Shown here: positions 27,922 through 37,376 of the stretch, in pieces
Layout of the letters: the number at the start of each line of letters is the position of its first letter
Numbering within the stretch: the first letter of the stretch is position 1
Source: Pleionea sediminis
GTDB taxonomy: Bacteria; Pseudomonadota; Gammaproteobacteria; Enterobacterales; Kangiellaceae
DNA length: 64,000 nucleotides
NCBI RefSeq assembly: GCF_007570825.1
Contig: NZ_SUNB01000002.1
Span: 62,001-126,000 of the forward strand
Reading direction: 5' to 3'
The notes under the pieces: generated by a model
What the model saw: the letters and a program-made list of their open reading frames with translations, nothing else
What the model was told of the DNA's origin: nothing
Database searches by the model: none
Position numbers and translations under genes: made by a program

Positions 27922-29313
27922 CTATGCGATCGTAGTTTGTGCTATTCTTCGAGAGGTTGAACCATTATCTTGAATAATTTGATTAACTATGTTCATTAAG
28001 TTATTAACTGGCTGAACAATCGCATTAACCATAAACTCCTGTAATAGTTCAATCAGCTTATTAATAAATTCTTGCTTCGATATCGTACTTTTCAGTTCTG
28101 CTTCGAGTTCCATTATTTGCTTTTGCAGTTCCGCCACTTGTTTGTGATCATCCGCTCTTACCGTATTTAAATAGCCCTGATAACTTTGATTGGCTGAAGC
28201 TGTCACTATCGCAGCTTTACCAAAGTAGGAACGATTCAACTTCATAATGTGATCCACTTTGTCGATCTTCGATTGCTTCAAAGTCGCTTCAGCCGCATCA
28301 TCAGCTCTCCGTTTACCTACAGCGGCGGCTTGCTCTGCTATTGATTTTTTCAAAAACTCAGGGTCTTTTTGTAGTTGATTCATCGCTCTTTTCACCGAGC
28401 TCTCTGTCATTTCTCGACTGACTTGCTGACTACTGGAGCTCGTAAATAGTTTTTTATATAAGTAACGAGCTGTATTTGAGAGATGATGATCAATTGATTT
28501 TGCACTTTTAAAAGCCTGCTCGGTCGTTTCACGATAAAGTTTATTGGCACCATTTTTTAAGGTTCCCATTAACCCTTTTTTTGCAACTTGTTCTGTCGCT
28601 TCTTGTGCACCTTTCTTTGCTCCCGCAGCAGCGCCAGCTGCGGCAGTTCCGGCGCCATAAGAAGATAAAACAATGCCGGCTACGAGTAATCCAGTCGAAG
28701 CATTCCGTAGCGTTGATTCAAGTTGAGCATCACCACCGGTCATGTTGATTACTTCGGCTGCAATTTCACAGGCTCCGCTGGCAACCAATGCCGCTCCACC
28801 CGCGATAAGCGCAGGCTGACAGGTCAATACACCAGCGGCTAAAGTAATTGCTCCACCGATTGCTGTAACCGCTGGAAAAATAAATCCCAACGCTCGACCA
28901 AACTTACTTTTTTCTTGCCGTTCTTTTAATGCTTGTTGTGCTTCGTAAGCTTCTCGTCGACGTTGCTCAACTTCATTAGACTCTCTTAGTTTTCGTTCGA
29001 GTAATGCTTTCATTGCTTTTCGCTTGGTGCCAAGTTGCTGTTCAATACTTTCAGCAAAAGCTTCCATATTTTCGGATAAGTTGGTTAAAGCAATAATCAA
29101 TACTTCATTTAATCGACCACGCTCCTCAAACTTTGGCTTTTCCAAGGGAATAAAACTACCTGTGTTTTTCAGGTTGTCGAGGTTGTCATTTTTCCCTTTA
29201 CGCAAAATTTCACGTTGACGAGTAATAATTTCCTTCGTTTCATCGAATAAAGTCTGTATATCTTGCGAAGTATAGTTAGACGCCTCAACAGTGCGAGTAC
29301 TTAAGTCAATCAT
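27922..29313 (-). CDS. sctE: Major translocator SctE (YopB-like)
   Basis: This 463-residue protein has an N-terminal charged helical region (1-137), two hydrophobic regions (about 141-187 and 206-232) and a long helical C-terminus, the architecture of YopB/PopB, which inserts into the host membrane. The coiled-coil segment at 95-135 is Glu/Arg-rich. It starts within the LcrH stop codon (TAATG), so chaperone and translocator are translationally coupled. No Sec signal. Confidence 0.88.
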   Translation of the reverse strand: MIDLSTRTVEASNYTSQDIQTLFDETKEIITRQREILRKGKNDNLDNLKNTGSFIPLEKPKFEERGRLNEVLIIALTNLSENMEAFAESIEQQLGTKRKAMKALLERKLRESNEVEQRRREAYEAQQALKERQEKSKFGRALGFIFPAVTAIGGAITLAAGVLTCQPALIAGGAALVASGACEIAAEVINMTGGDAQLESTLRNASTGLLVAGIVLSSYGAGTAAAGAAAGAKKGAQEATEQVAKKGLMGTLKNGANKLYRETTEQAFKSAKSIDHHLSNTARYLYKKLFTSSSSQQVSREMTESSVKRAMNQLQKDPEFLKKSIAEQAAAVGKRRADDAAEATLKQSKIDKVDHIMKLNRSYFGKAAIVTASANQSYQGYLNTVRADDHKQVAELQKQIMELEAELKSTISKQEFINKLIELLQEFMVNAIVQPVNNLMNIVNQIIQDNGSTSRRIAQTTIA

Positions 29314-29813
29314 TATTCTGTAACCTCTTTAATACTCGATAACTTATTATTCAATTGAATTATTCGGTCTTGAGCTTGTTTGTGCCACTGACCAAAATCG
29401 TTTGATTCTTTACACATTGCTAAATAATATTTATATCCGTTAGCAGCTTCTTTTAATTGACCTAGTTCGTACTGGCACTCAGCCGCAAAATAAATAGCAT
29501 CATTTTTTTTCGGATCAACAACAAGAGCGTAACTAAATGCTTCACCCGCCGAGCGAAAATCACCTAATGCTTTTTGCACGGCACCAAGTCCAATAAAGTA
29601 CTTACTTGACATATGCTCAGCCATACATAAAAACTGAAAAAGCTTCTTTGCGTCTAACAAATTGCCGGCCTCATACATTTGGTACGCCAGTGTATAAAAC
29701 GACTCTAGTTGTTCTTCATCAAGTCCTAATACATCACTTAAACTTCCACCAGAATTTAAATAGTTATGCCACTCGCTTTTAATTTCAGTAGGCAGGTCAA
29801 ATAAACTGACCAT
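29313..29813 (-). CDS. lcrH: Class II T3SS chaperone SctG/LcrH (SycD) for translocators
   Basis: This 166-residue protein has three TPR-like repeats; clear ones are KKLFQFLCMAEHMSSKYFIGLGAVQKALGD and the following AGEAFSYALVVDPKKNDAIYFAAEC. LcrH (168 residues) binds YopB and YopD before export and can also act in regulation. It lies between the tip gene and sctE, as in Yersinia. The TAATG overlap with sctE suggests matched expression. Confidence 0.93.
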   Translation of the reverse strand: MVSLFDLPTEIKSEWHNYLNSGGSLSDVLGLDEEQLESFYTLAYQMYEAGNLLDAKKLFQFLCMAEHMSSKYFIGLGAVQKALGDFRSAGEAFSYALVVDPKKNDAIYFAAECQYELGQLKEAANGYKYYLAMCKESNDFGQWHKQAQDRIIQLNNKLSSIKEVTE

Positions 29814-29859
29814 ATTTTTATTTCCTTAGTTATTTTAGAATAACAATGAGTAATATTAG

Positions 29860-31065
29860 TTACACCTGAGCCAGTTTTGTCATCATTGCTGCGAGCTGCT
29901 TGTTGTAGCCATTCATCGCTTCAATCAAATTATTGAAACGCGAATGCGTATTTCTAAATTCAGTACCCAATTGTTCTGTTAAAGAGGTTAAAGTCCTAAC
30001 TCTAGTTCTTGCTTTCTCCATAGCTTGCGTAAACGTAGTACTATCGACCGCTTTCCGATTGGTATAGTGATTTTCATCTCGATATTTCCACTCCCAACCG
30101 CCAATGGCGCCAATATCAATATTATCGCCATGCCCATAATAGCTACCTTTGCTGTTATCATTACCTTTATTTTTTATCCACTCTGTAATTTGAAATCCAG
30201 AGTCAGACATCAAAGCTTTAAACTCAGAATAAACTTCGTTGATGTATTCAAGACCAGCTCCCTTTTCGGCACTGTGATTAGAAATATACTTATATCCACT
30301 TCCCCCAAAATTAGGTAACCCAAGTAAGTCACCCCAATCGAAGTCAAAATCAGGTGGTAATGGAGACTCTTCTATTAATTGGGGGAGACGATTTTTAATA
30401 AATGAATCAAGTGACGAAGGCGGTGCCATACGTTTTTCTTTAACTGAAGACTGCCAGTCATTATCGGTCCACCAACTTTCAGGTCTGGAATACTTGACTT
30501 TATTTTGATATCCCTCTTGATAAAAGAATAACTCTGGCTTATTGGTACTATTAAATTCTTGTTCGGCCCATTCATCAAGTAAAGCAACCTTTTGAGTCAC
30601 AGAGTTGAGCATTCCTACTTTGGCATTCATTGCTTCTATTAATAAAGTTGCTAACTCAAAACCGACTTGTTCATTTTCTAACTCAATTAAATTGCCCGAG
30701 TCCATTTTTTGAACAACGCGACCCGAGTCATTGACAAAAAAAACACCTTGAGCAATATCTGCTCGCATTTGATTACGCAAATTTACCATTGCCTGATTCA
30801 CTCTTTCGGTAATTTGCTTTTGTGTCAAACTGTTATCTTTATAGATTGCTGCTATCGCTTCTCGCTCGTCATCATAAAATCCATTGGCCTCGAATCGTAA
30901 AGTATTCGCACCATGGCCCAATACTTTTAGCAAAAAGTCAGGCCGTACTTTATTACCCTCAGCAATATCTTGATCCGATGTGCGAATATCCCCACCATTT
31001 TCGTCATAACGCCACTCTGCAGATCCAAAACGCCATGGGGTCATATCCGGTGTAATATTTGTCAT
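29860..31065 (-). CDS. LcrV-like needle-tip protein, second copy
   Basis: This 401-residue protein takes the LcrV position in the lcrG-V-H-yopB-D order and would cap the needle and scaffold the translocators. N-terminal about 180 residues and the last 80 are near-identical to the copy upstream. The centre (about 190-320) differs and is about 37 residues longer, with Gly-, Asp- and Pro-rich segments (PPDFDFDWGDLLGLPNFGG). There are no Cys residues and no Sec signal. The sequence is not obviously LcrV-like by eye, so tip function is inferred from order, length and C-terminal coiled-coil character. Confidence 0.75.
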   Translation of the reverse strand: MTNITPDMTPWRFGSAEWRYDENGGDIRTSDQDIAEGNKVRPDFLLKVLGHGANTLRFEANGFYDDEREAIAAIYKDNSLTQKQITERVNQAMVNLRNQMRADIAQGVFFVNDSGRVVQKMDSGNLIELENEQVGFELATLLIEAMNAKVGMLNSVTQKVALLDEWAEQEFNSTNKPELFFYQEGYQNKVKYSRPESWWTDNDWQSSVKEKRMAPPSSLDSFIKNRLPQLIEESPLPPDFDFDWGDLLGLPNFGGSGYKYISNHSAEKGAGLEYINEVYSEFKALMSDSGFQITEWIKNKGNDNSKGSYYGHGDNIDIGAIGGWEWKYRDENHYTNRKAVDSTTFTQAMEKARTRVRTLTSLTEQLGTEFRNTHSRFNNLIEAMNGYNKQLAAMMTKLAQV

Positions 31066-31113
31066 AAACGAGAGTTCCTATTTTTTTATTTTTGTTTTCT
31101 TTATATAAGCTAG

Positions 31114-32208
31114 TTAAACTTGCGCTAACTTCGTCATCATTGCAGCTAGCTGCTTGTTGTAGCCATTCATCGCCTCTATCAAATTATTAAAGCGAGAATG
31201 AGTATTTCTGAACTCAGTACCTAATTGCTCAGTTAAAGAAGTTAATGTTCTAACTCGGGTACGAGCTTTCTCCATCGCTTGAGTAAAGGTTGTACTATCA
31301 ACCGCTTTTCGATTGGTGTAGTGATTTTCATCGCGGTATTTCCATTCCCAACCACCAATCGTTATGTTATCGCCATGATCATAATAGCCTCCTTTACTAT
31401 TATCATTTCCCTTACTTTTGACCCAATCTGTAATCTGCATACCAGAACCAGACATAAGATTCTTAAATTCAGAATGAACAGAATTGATATAACTCAGACC
31501 GGTTCCTCTTCTTCCAGTAGAGTCAATGCGGTCTTTCAGAAATTTATCAAGCGATGATGGAGGTGCAGGACGAGTCTCATCTACTCTAGACTGCCAGTCG
31601 TTATTCTGATCAAATATATTCCAAGGTCTCGAGTATCTAACTCTTTCTTGGTAACCCTCTTTATGAAACATCAACTCAGATTTATTCGTCTTATTGAACT
31701 CTTGTTGCGCCCACTCATCGAGCAATGCAATTTTTTGTGTCACGACGTTTAATTCAGCCACCTTTGAATTCATTGACTCAATTAACAAGGTCGCTAACTC
31801 AAAACCAACTTGTTCATTTTCTAGTTCAACTAAATTGCCAGAACTCATCTTTTGAACCACACGGCCAGAATCATTGACAAAGAAAACTCCGTTGGCAATA
31901 TCGCGTCGCATTTGATTTCGCAGATCCACCATCGCCTGATTTACTTTTTCGGTAATTTGTTTTTGCGACAAGTTAGAATCTTTATAGATAGCCGCAATAG
32001 CTTCTCGCTCGTCATCGTAAAAACCATTCGCTTCAAATCTCAGAGTATTCGCACCATGACCTAATACCTTTAACAAAAAATCAGGCCGTACTTTATTCCC
32101 TTCAGCAATCGCTTCGTGTGAAGTTCTAATATCTCCACCATTTTCGTCATAACGCCACTCAGCCGATCCAAATCGCCACGGAGTCATATCCGGAGTTATG
32201 TTTGTCAT
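31114..32208 (-). CDS. LcrV-like needle-tip protein, first copy
   Basis: This 364-residue protein is the first of two tandem tip proteins, immediately downstream of lcrG. It starts with MTNITPDMTPWRFGSAEWRY, shared exactly with the second copy, and ends in an identical 80-residue segment (GGWEWKYRDE... to KLAQV). The central region (about 185-270) is shorter and includes RRGTGLSYINSVHSEFKNLM. Both copies are hydrophilic and helical at the ends, as in LcrV/PcrV. The first copy has LcrV-like length (326 residues in Yersinia). Confidence 0.75.
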   Translation of the reverse strand: MTNITPDMTPWRFGSAEWRYDENGGDIRTSHEAIAEGNKVRPDFLLKVLGHGANTLRFEANGFYDDEREAIAAIYKDSNLSQKQITEKVNQAMVDLRNQMRRDIANGVFFVNDSGRVVQKMSSGNLVELENEQVGFELATLLIESMNSKVAELNVVTQKIALLDEWAQQEFNKTNKSELMFHKEGYQERVRYSRPWNIFDQNNDWQSRVDETRPAPPSSLDKFLKDRIDSTGRRGTGLSYINSVHSEFKNLMSGSGMQITDWVKSKGNDNSKGGYYDHGDNITIGGWEWKYRDENHYTNRKAVDSTTFTQAMEKARTRVRTLTSLTEQLGTEFRNTHSRFNNLIEAMNGYNKQLAAMMTKLAQV

Positions 32209-32247
32209 AAATGCTCTCCCGAGTTCAATAATTTCAAATTGAAATAT

Positions 32248-32541
32248 TTAAACAGCATTAGGAACAAAGAAAGGTTTCTTTTGTTTGGTTAATGCTGAAT
32301 CATCATTAAAAGGTTCAAACTTTTCTGCCAAAATTTGCTTTGCTTGCATCATTTCTTTTCTAGCTTCCTCATTCATCTCATCAATAGATTTTTGAGTAAG
32401 AATAAACTCAGCCCGACTGATTGTTTTCTCGTGTTCATTCGCCGCTTGTTCTCGGTCACGCTTAACCGAATTTAAAATTGAACTCGACTTTTCTGTTAAT
32501 TTTCGACACTCCTCAAGTATCTCAGAACGTGAACCCTTCAA
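32248..32541 (-). CDS. lcrG: LcrG-like chaperone of the tip protein
   Basis: This 97-residue charged, helical protein (LcrG is 95) is first in the translocon operon. I take TTG at 32541 as the start because GGAGG lies at 32547-32551 with ideal five-base spacing; a further upstream TTG at 32553 has no such site. LcrG/PcrG bind the tip protein and also modulate export from the cytoplasm. Two helical regions are seen (SEILEECRKLTEKSSSILNS and EQAANEHEKTISRAEF). Confidence 0.8.
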   Translation of the reverse strand: MKGSRSEILEECRKLTEKSSSILNSVKRDREQAANEHEKTISRAEFILTQKSIDEMNEEARKEMMQAKQILAEKFEPFNDDSALTKQKKPFFVPNAV

Positions 32542-32553
32542 ACCAACCTCCAA

Positions 32554-33117
32554 CCTTCGTAGTCAATGAATGAATAAAGCCATGTTAATATTTCACATAA
32601 AAATTATCTTTAATTGATAACACCAATGTGAGCTGTAGAATTTACCAACGATTTTTTATAAATCAGTCTTTCATCTTGTTAACCGAGTTAAAAAGAAAAC
32701 AACACTATCTTTTAAAACTATTCTCAATGTAGAAACAATCAAACGCTCTAATCAAACAAGCGTTTTACAAATTCAGAATACGACTGTTCACTAAATAGTT
32801 ATAAAAGGATTTAATAAGTTAGCAGAAGAGCATGAGATTCTAATAACACTGATGTTGAACATTGATAACACTGACGTTGAATTTCAAAGCGCGGCAATTA
32901 TGTCACCACAATATACCGCCGCCTAGAATTTTTAGGTCGGACCACACTAAACTGTTCAGCCAATAGCCTTAATGCAATTTAGAAAATTTTCTATCGATAA
33001 AACTTTAGTAAATAACTCGATTTATAAAAATAGATAACTATTTTCGAAAACTTTCCTTTTATTTATTCAAGACAATAAAGAAACAAAGAATTAATCATAA
33101 TGGTTTAACAGCTTTCA
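32554..33117. promoter_or_regulatory. Divergent regulatory region between translocon and secretin operons
   Basis: About 560 AT-rich bases lie between the divergent lcrG and yscB genes; it must hold both promoters. It contains a tandem direct repeat (32841-32882) and a related partial copy (32615-32630). I see no ORF with coding features in it. Confidence 0.6.
32841..32882 (+). repeat. Tandem 20-bp direct repeat, 22-nt period, possible activator sites
   Basis: Copy one (TAATAACACTGATGTTGAAC, 32841-32860) and copy two (TGATAACACTGACGTTGAAT, 32863-32882) match at 17 of 20 positions with a 22-base period, about two DNA turns. A third partial copy (TGATAACACCAATGTG) lies at 32615-32630. AraC-family activators often bind direct half-sites with similar spacing. 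The regulator is not known. Confidence 0.55.
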
Positions 33118-33525
33118 ATGGATCTTTTATATCTTACTAAGCGCATTAATAAAGATTTTGAATGCTCAATTTCTGAAGTTGATGATGGATACTTCATGCC
33201 CTTAATGCATGGTTTATCAATCCGAATCTATGAACAACAAGATCAAATCGTACTATGGACAGAGTTCGACCTATCTTTAAGTACAACAGAAGGTATCGAT
33301 ACGCTGACCCACTTAATCGCTCAAACATTCGGTTGGCGAGGACAATCTCTATCGATTGCTTTCGATCAACATTATCTAGGTGTACAAACATTAACAGACG
33401 GTAATATTACCTACCAATTATTCACGGAGCTTTTGGAAGCCCACATTCAATATTGTGAAACTTTTATTGCACCCATTAATCATTTTGAGCAAGGAAACAT
33501 CAAACATGCATCGCTATTGTCATAA
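33118..33525 (+). CDS. yscB: YscB-like class I chaperone (gatekeeper co-chaperone)
   Basis: This 135-residue protein has the CesT/YscB pattern: N-terminal helix, then beta strands with LSIRIYEQQDQIVLWTEFD, and a C-terminal helix (YQLFTELLEAHIQYCETF). Position directly ahead of the secretin gene equals that of yscB/pscB. In Yersinia, YscB and SycN form a heterodimer that holds YopN. Its stop lies 20 bases inside the sctC gene. ExsC-like function is the alternative, but context favours YscB. Confidence 0.8.
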   Translation: MDLLYLTKRINKDFECSISEVDDGYFMPLMHGLSIRIYEQQDQIVLWTEFDLSLSTTEGIDTLTHLIAQTFGWRGQSLSIAFDQHYLGVQTLTDGNITYQLFTELLEAHIQYCETFIAPINHFEQGNIKHASLLS

Positions 33526-35413
33526 TCTTAGTCGATTATGTTTGCTTCTTTTCGCGCTATGGCAAATAACAAGCTATTCACATGCTCAACAAGCCTTTGA
33601 ATACTATGGAGAGAAACAACCGCTGAAAGATGTAATAACAGCGATAGCAACACATGCAAAACAAGGTGTAGTGATTGATGAATCCATCGACCAAGAGTTT
33701 AATGGTCTAATCAAGAGAAAGAATGTTACCGAGGCATTAAATTTTTTAGCCGCAACTTATGATCTCATCTGGTACTCCGACAATGCGACATTATTTGTTT
33801 ATCCAATCAATCAAAAGATGTCGAAAATTTTTCGTTTAGCGAATACCGATGCCAACCAAGTGAAAAAAACCATGTCATCACTTGACTTATGGGACAAACG
33901 CTTTGATTTTCGACAAGTGAATGGCGGCAGTATGATTTTGGTTTCTGGTCCACCACGTTATTTGGAACTTATAGAAGAAAGTATTGCGATGCTCGAGCAA
34001 AGAAACTCATCACTTCGGGCCGACCAACTCGATATACGTGTATTTCAGCTTCGCCATGCTTCAGCAGAAGATAGACGAGTCACAGTAAGAAAGCAGGAGA
34101 CAACATTACCTGGTATTGCAACCATTATAAAAGCTCTTCTTTCCAATCGCAGCAATGGAAGTTCGACTGAAGGGTCGAACGAATCTCCTATTAACTATAA
34201 TATAGTGGATATCCCAACGAACAGTGAGAATACATCAGAAGAACAACTTTCAAAAACAGACTCGGCTAAAAACGTCATAAAATCTAACGCTATGTTTAAT
34301 GCTGCAATCAATCGGTCCTCTCAATTCAGTTTGCCACATCCTCAAGCAGCCGTGTTCGCAGAACCATCGACCAATACAGTTATTGTTCAAGATTTTCGTT
34401 CACGTATGCCTCTTTACGAAACTTTGATTCAAAATTTAGACGTACCAAGAAAACAATTGGAAATTAGTTTACTGATTATCGATCTCAGCACGAATTCACT
34501 CAGTGAACTCGGTGTCGACTGGACGATTTCTCGACAAAACGTAGAAAGTGGTACAGGATTATTAGAATTAATTTTACCTGGCGCCAACGCCGCGAGCAGC
34601 GAACTAATCGAACAAACCAATATTGACTTTCTTGCTAGAGTTACCGCACTGGAATCGCAAGGCAAAGCACGCGTTACCTCTCGACCCGCCGTTGTTACTG
34701 AAAATGGTGTTGAAGCCATTTTGGATAACAGTGAAACTTTCTTTGTACGAATTCAAGGTGAACGTGTCGCTGAACTGGAAGAAATTACTTATGGTACTCT
34801 ATTACAAGTAACACCTCGAGTCATCGAGCAGAATAGCCCTTCCTCGATTTATTTAGACGTTAATATTGAAGATGCCAACCGTTTAATTGATGGTGGCATA
34901 GAATCACTCCCAACGATAAGAAAAACACAAATAAACACAAGAACGGCAGTGCCAGATGGCGCATCATTATTAATTGGAGGTTATTATCGAGATGCTCGTA
35001 GTGCAAACAACGATTCCGTTCCAATATTAAATAAATTACCACTCGTCGGTTCCTTCTTTGAGCACAAAGGAGAAAACAGTTCTCAGCTTGTTCGGTTATT
35101 TATGTTGAGTCCACGTATATTAACCCGTCATGCTTACGAATCTAAGGCAGCTAATGAAAATATCCTCGATTTATCATTAGAACAACAAATATTTAATGTT
35201 TCCGACTTATCGAATTTCAATCCCGATTTGCAAGCACTAAAACCATCAACACCATGTGAGTTGGCTTATAAAGCTCGCGAAAGACGTAACTGGTTTATTG
35301 AGAAAGGGTATGCTGCGGCGATCAGTCGTTGTAAAACAATTAATGACGATATTGGCTACCGTGTTTTAACGAAACGTTGTACATCAACATCTTATGAGGG
35401 ACGATGTCAATGA
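33506..35413 (+). CDS. sctC: T3SS outer-membrane secretin SctC (YscC)
   Basis: This is a 635-residue protein (YscC is 607). I use ATG 33506 because it follows AAGGA at 33491 and gives a proper signal peptide (LCLLLFALWQITSYSHA, cleavage near 27). Periplasmic N0-N1-N3-type domains follow to about residue 320, with a Ser/Asn-rich linker near 220-265. The secretin domain (about 330-560) has SRPAVVTENG and PDGASLLIGGYYRD, then VPILNKLPLVGSFF. It forms the outer ring; no pilotin gene is seen nearby except possibly the lipoprotein at 25.4-26.1 kb. Confidence 0.95.
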   Translation: MHRYCHNLSRLCLLLFALWQITSYSHAQQAFEYYGEKQPLKDVITAIATHAKQGVVIDESIDQEFNGLIKRKNVTEALNFLAATYDLIWYSDNATLFVYPINQKMSKIFRLANTDANQVKKTMSSLDLWDKRFDFRQVNGGSMILVSGPPRYLELIEESIAMLEQRNSSLRADQLDIRVFQLRHASAEDRRVTVRKQETTLPGIATIIKALLSNRSNGSSTEGSNESPINYNIVDIPTNSENTSEEQLSKTDSAKNVIKSNAMFNAAINRSSQFSLPHPQAAVFAEPSTNTVIVQDFRSRMPLYETLIQNLDVPRKQLEISLLIIDLSTNSLSELGVDWTISRQNVESGTGLLELILPGANAASSELIEQTNIDFLARVTALESQGKARVTSRPAVVTENGVEAILDNSETFFVRIQGERVAELEEITYGTLLQVTPRVIEQNSPSSIYLDVNIEDANRLIDGGIESLPTIRKTQINTRTAVPDGASLLIGGYYRDARSANNDSVPILNKLPLVGSFFEHKGENSSQLVRLFMLSPRILTRHAYESKAANENILDLSLEQQIFNVSDLSNFNPDLQALKPSTPCELAYKARERRNWFIEKGYAAAISRCKTINDDIGYRVLTKRCTSTSYEGRCQ

Positions 35414-36804
35414 ATACCACTACCTGGAAATTAATAATCGCAAATACGGCTCACGCAGGAGCAGAGGTGTATTTAACCTCGAGTATGCACCTCGGAAGTG
35501 GTGAAGAGCACAACGACATAGTGATTGATGATCCATCCATTCCTGAGCATTTTTTTACATTGGCTCTCACAGATGATGGGATCAGAATAGATCAATTAGA
35601 TTCAAATTACTGTGTGGTCTGTCTAGGTCACTCTATTACTGAAGATCAATTGCTACCCATGCAACACCTTATACAAGTCGGTGACTTGCTGTTTGCTCTT
35701 GCAGAAGTTGAAGATACCTGGTCGGAAGTAATCTTAAATCAAATTAACAACTGTCAGAGTGGGAAAAGTGCCCCCTCCTTAAACTGGTCTCAATGGGTCA
35801 TTGCTCCTGTACTGAGTGTATTAGTTATGGTGCTATTTATCGATCGTATCTACGAAAATGAATTTTCCGACTGGTTAGGAGTTACAGTTGGACTCTCCTC
35901 ACCGGAAACTCATCATCCAAACAATGAAGCCACTCCGAATAAATTGACATACGACGCCGACAGTTTGATTCAGGAAAAAAACATTCATCCAGATCATCAA
36001 CTAATTTTAGGGCTAACTCAGTTCTCAGCCATTGAGAGCTATGGCCCCGATGCAAGAGGTTATTTCACGATACAAGGCTATGTCGAACAGGAAGCTGATC
36101 GTGCATTATTACAGTACTTACTTAAAGAGAAAAGTGCTCCCATTCATTTCAAAGTCTACAGTTACCAACAAATGGTTAACTCGGCTCATTTGATCGCAAA
36201 AAACCTCGGCCTTGATGCCAACGACATTGCCAAAGATGAAAAACCAGGTAGCTTAAAAGCTATCGTTGACGGCCGTTATACCCAGCAATGGGAAGTCGCA
36301 AAAAAAACGATGTTAAGAGATATTCCAGGACTAAAAAGCTGGCGAATATTAATTCCTAAAAAACTCAACCCTATCGACGAACTTTCTAGTTTACTAAAAG
36401 AAGAAAATTTACTCTCTTTACTCACATTAACATCAAACGATAGTGAAATTACTGCTACAGGAACTCTGACGAATAATCAGCAGAAAAGATTACTCGATGT
36501 GATTAAGAATTTTAGAGATATGATGGGCGATAGTCCGTCGATTCGATACCAAAGGCCAATTATTGAAGACTCGGCTCCTAACATTAAAGACTTGGATATT
36601 GTAGCGGTTCGTTCTGGCAATACTCCCTATATCACTCTAACGGATGGTAGTCGCTACACGATCGGCGCCAAACTTCCTAATGGCGACAGCCTGTATAGAA
36701 TATCAAGCGGCCAAATATCAATACTATCAGACGGGAAACTCATAGCGGTTGAATATCTAAATAAGACCAAACCAGAATGGGCTCATCAACCGAATACACA
36801 CTAA
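35404..36804 (+). CDS. sctD: T3SS inner-membrane ring protein SctD (YscD)
   Basis: This 466-residue bitopic protein has a cytoplasmic FHA-like domain (1-110), one membrane segment (WVIAPVLSVLVMVLFIDRI, 131-149) and a periplasmic part with ring-building modules (about 195-460). YscD is 419 residues. The start is ATG 35404 or 35410; the second overlaps the sctC stop (ATGA) and sits nine bases after GAGGG. It forms the outer inner-membrane ring with SctJ. Confidence 0.9.
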   Translation: MSMNTTTWKLIIANTAHAGAEVYLTSSMHLGSGEEHNDIVIDDPSIPEHFFTLALTDDGIRIDQLDSNYCVVCLGHSITEDQLLPMQHLIQVGDLLFALAEVEDTWSEVILNQINNCQSGKSAPSLNWSQWVIAPVLSVLVMVLFIDRIYENEFSDWLGVTVGLSSPETHHPNNEATPNKLTYDADSLIQEKNIHPDHQLILGLTQFSAIESYGPDARGYFTIQGYVEQEADRALLQYLLKEKSAPIHFKVYSYQQMVNSAHLIAKNLGLDANDIAKDEKPGSLKAIVDGRYTQQWEVAKKTMLRDIPGLKSWRILIPKKLNPIDELSSLLKEENLLSLLTLTSNDSEITATGTLTNNQQKRLLDVIKNFRDMMGDSPSIRYQRPIIEDSAPNIKDLDIVAVRSGNTPYITLTDGSRYTIGAKLPNGDSLYRISSGQISILSDGKLIAVEYLNKTKPEWAHQPNTH

Positions 36805-36840
36805 TTATTAAACTTATTATCTAAAAAAAGAGTAAGCGCT

Positions 36841-37056
36841 ATGACATTAACGACATCAATCAATGCTCATTTAATTTCTGATGACCATGCAATAAACAAT
36901 GAGCTATTTTTAACAGAGCAAAAGATAATCATTGAAAACACCTTGCGGAAACCGCTCGAAAAAGCAGAGTTTGAGAGTCAGCAGCGGCTTATCACAGCAA
37001 TCAACTCAGCAATTTCAGTGATCGAAAAAGCTAAAAATATAAAAATGCATTCTTAA
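36841..37056 (+). CDS. yscE: YscE-like needle co-chaperone
   Basis: This 71-residue helical protein (YscE is 66) sits between sctD and the needle gene. In Yersinia and Pseudomonas, YscE and YscG hold the needle subunit as a heterotrimer. Two amphipathic helices are predicted (residues 15-38 and 40-68). Recognition rests on size and position. Confidence 0.8.
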   Translation: MTLTTSINAHLISDDHAINNELFLTEQKIIIENTLRKPLEKAEFESQQRLITAINSAISVIEKAKNIKMHS

Positions 37057-37120
37057 ATATAAAGTGCATCTCACTTTTATTTTTTAAAATTAAACCACAA
37101 CTCTATTTAGGAGCATTACC

Positions 37121-37369
37121 ATGGCTTATACCGATATTAACAATGGCTTTACCATAACTACAGCTTCACAAAACTTATCGCCAGCAGCAGAAAGAGCGAA
37201 TAATAAGTTAAACGAAGCAGCCCAAGATCTCGCAACTAGCCCGGATGATCCCGCAAAACTCGCGAACTTTAATGCAGCTGTTTCCGAATGGACGGTCATA
37301 ATGAACTTGGTTTCCTCAATTCAGAAAAACCTAAAAGACGTTATGTCATCTATCGTTCAAAAAATGTAG
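37121..37369 (+). CDS. sctF: T3SS needle subunit SctF (YscF)
   Basis: This 82-residue protein is the polymerising needle subunit (YscF is 87). It has the two-helix hairpin pattern: a polar N-terminus, helix 1 around LSPAAERANNKLNEAAQDL, a NPDDP-like turn (SPDDPAKLANF) and helix 2 to the C-terminus (NLKDVMSSIVQKM). Start preceded by TAGGAG. It is followed seven bases later by its chaperone yscG. Confidence 0.93.
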   Translation: MAYTDINNGFTITTASQNLSPAAERANNKLNEAAQDLATSPDDPAKLANFNAAVSEWTVIMNLVSSIQKNLKDVMSSIVQKM

Positions 37370-37376
37370 GTAAAAC

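Noticed and set aside
32841-32882. Repeats as a CRISPR array
   Set aside because: Only two copies with a 2-base gap; there are no spacers of usual length and no cas genes.
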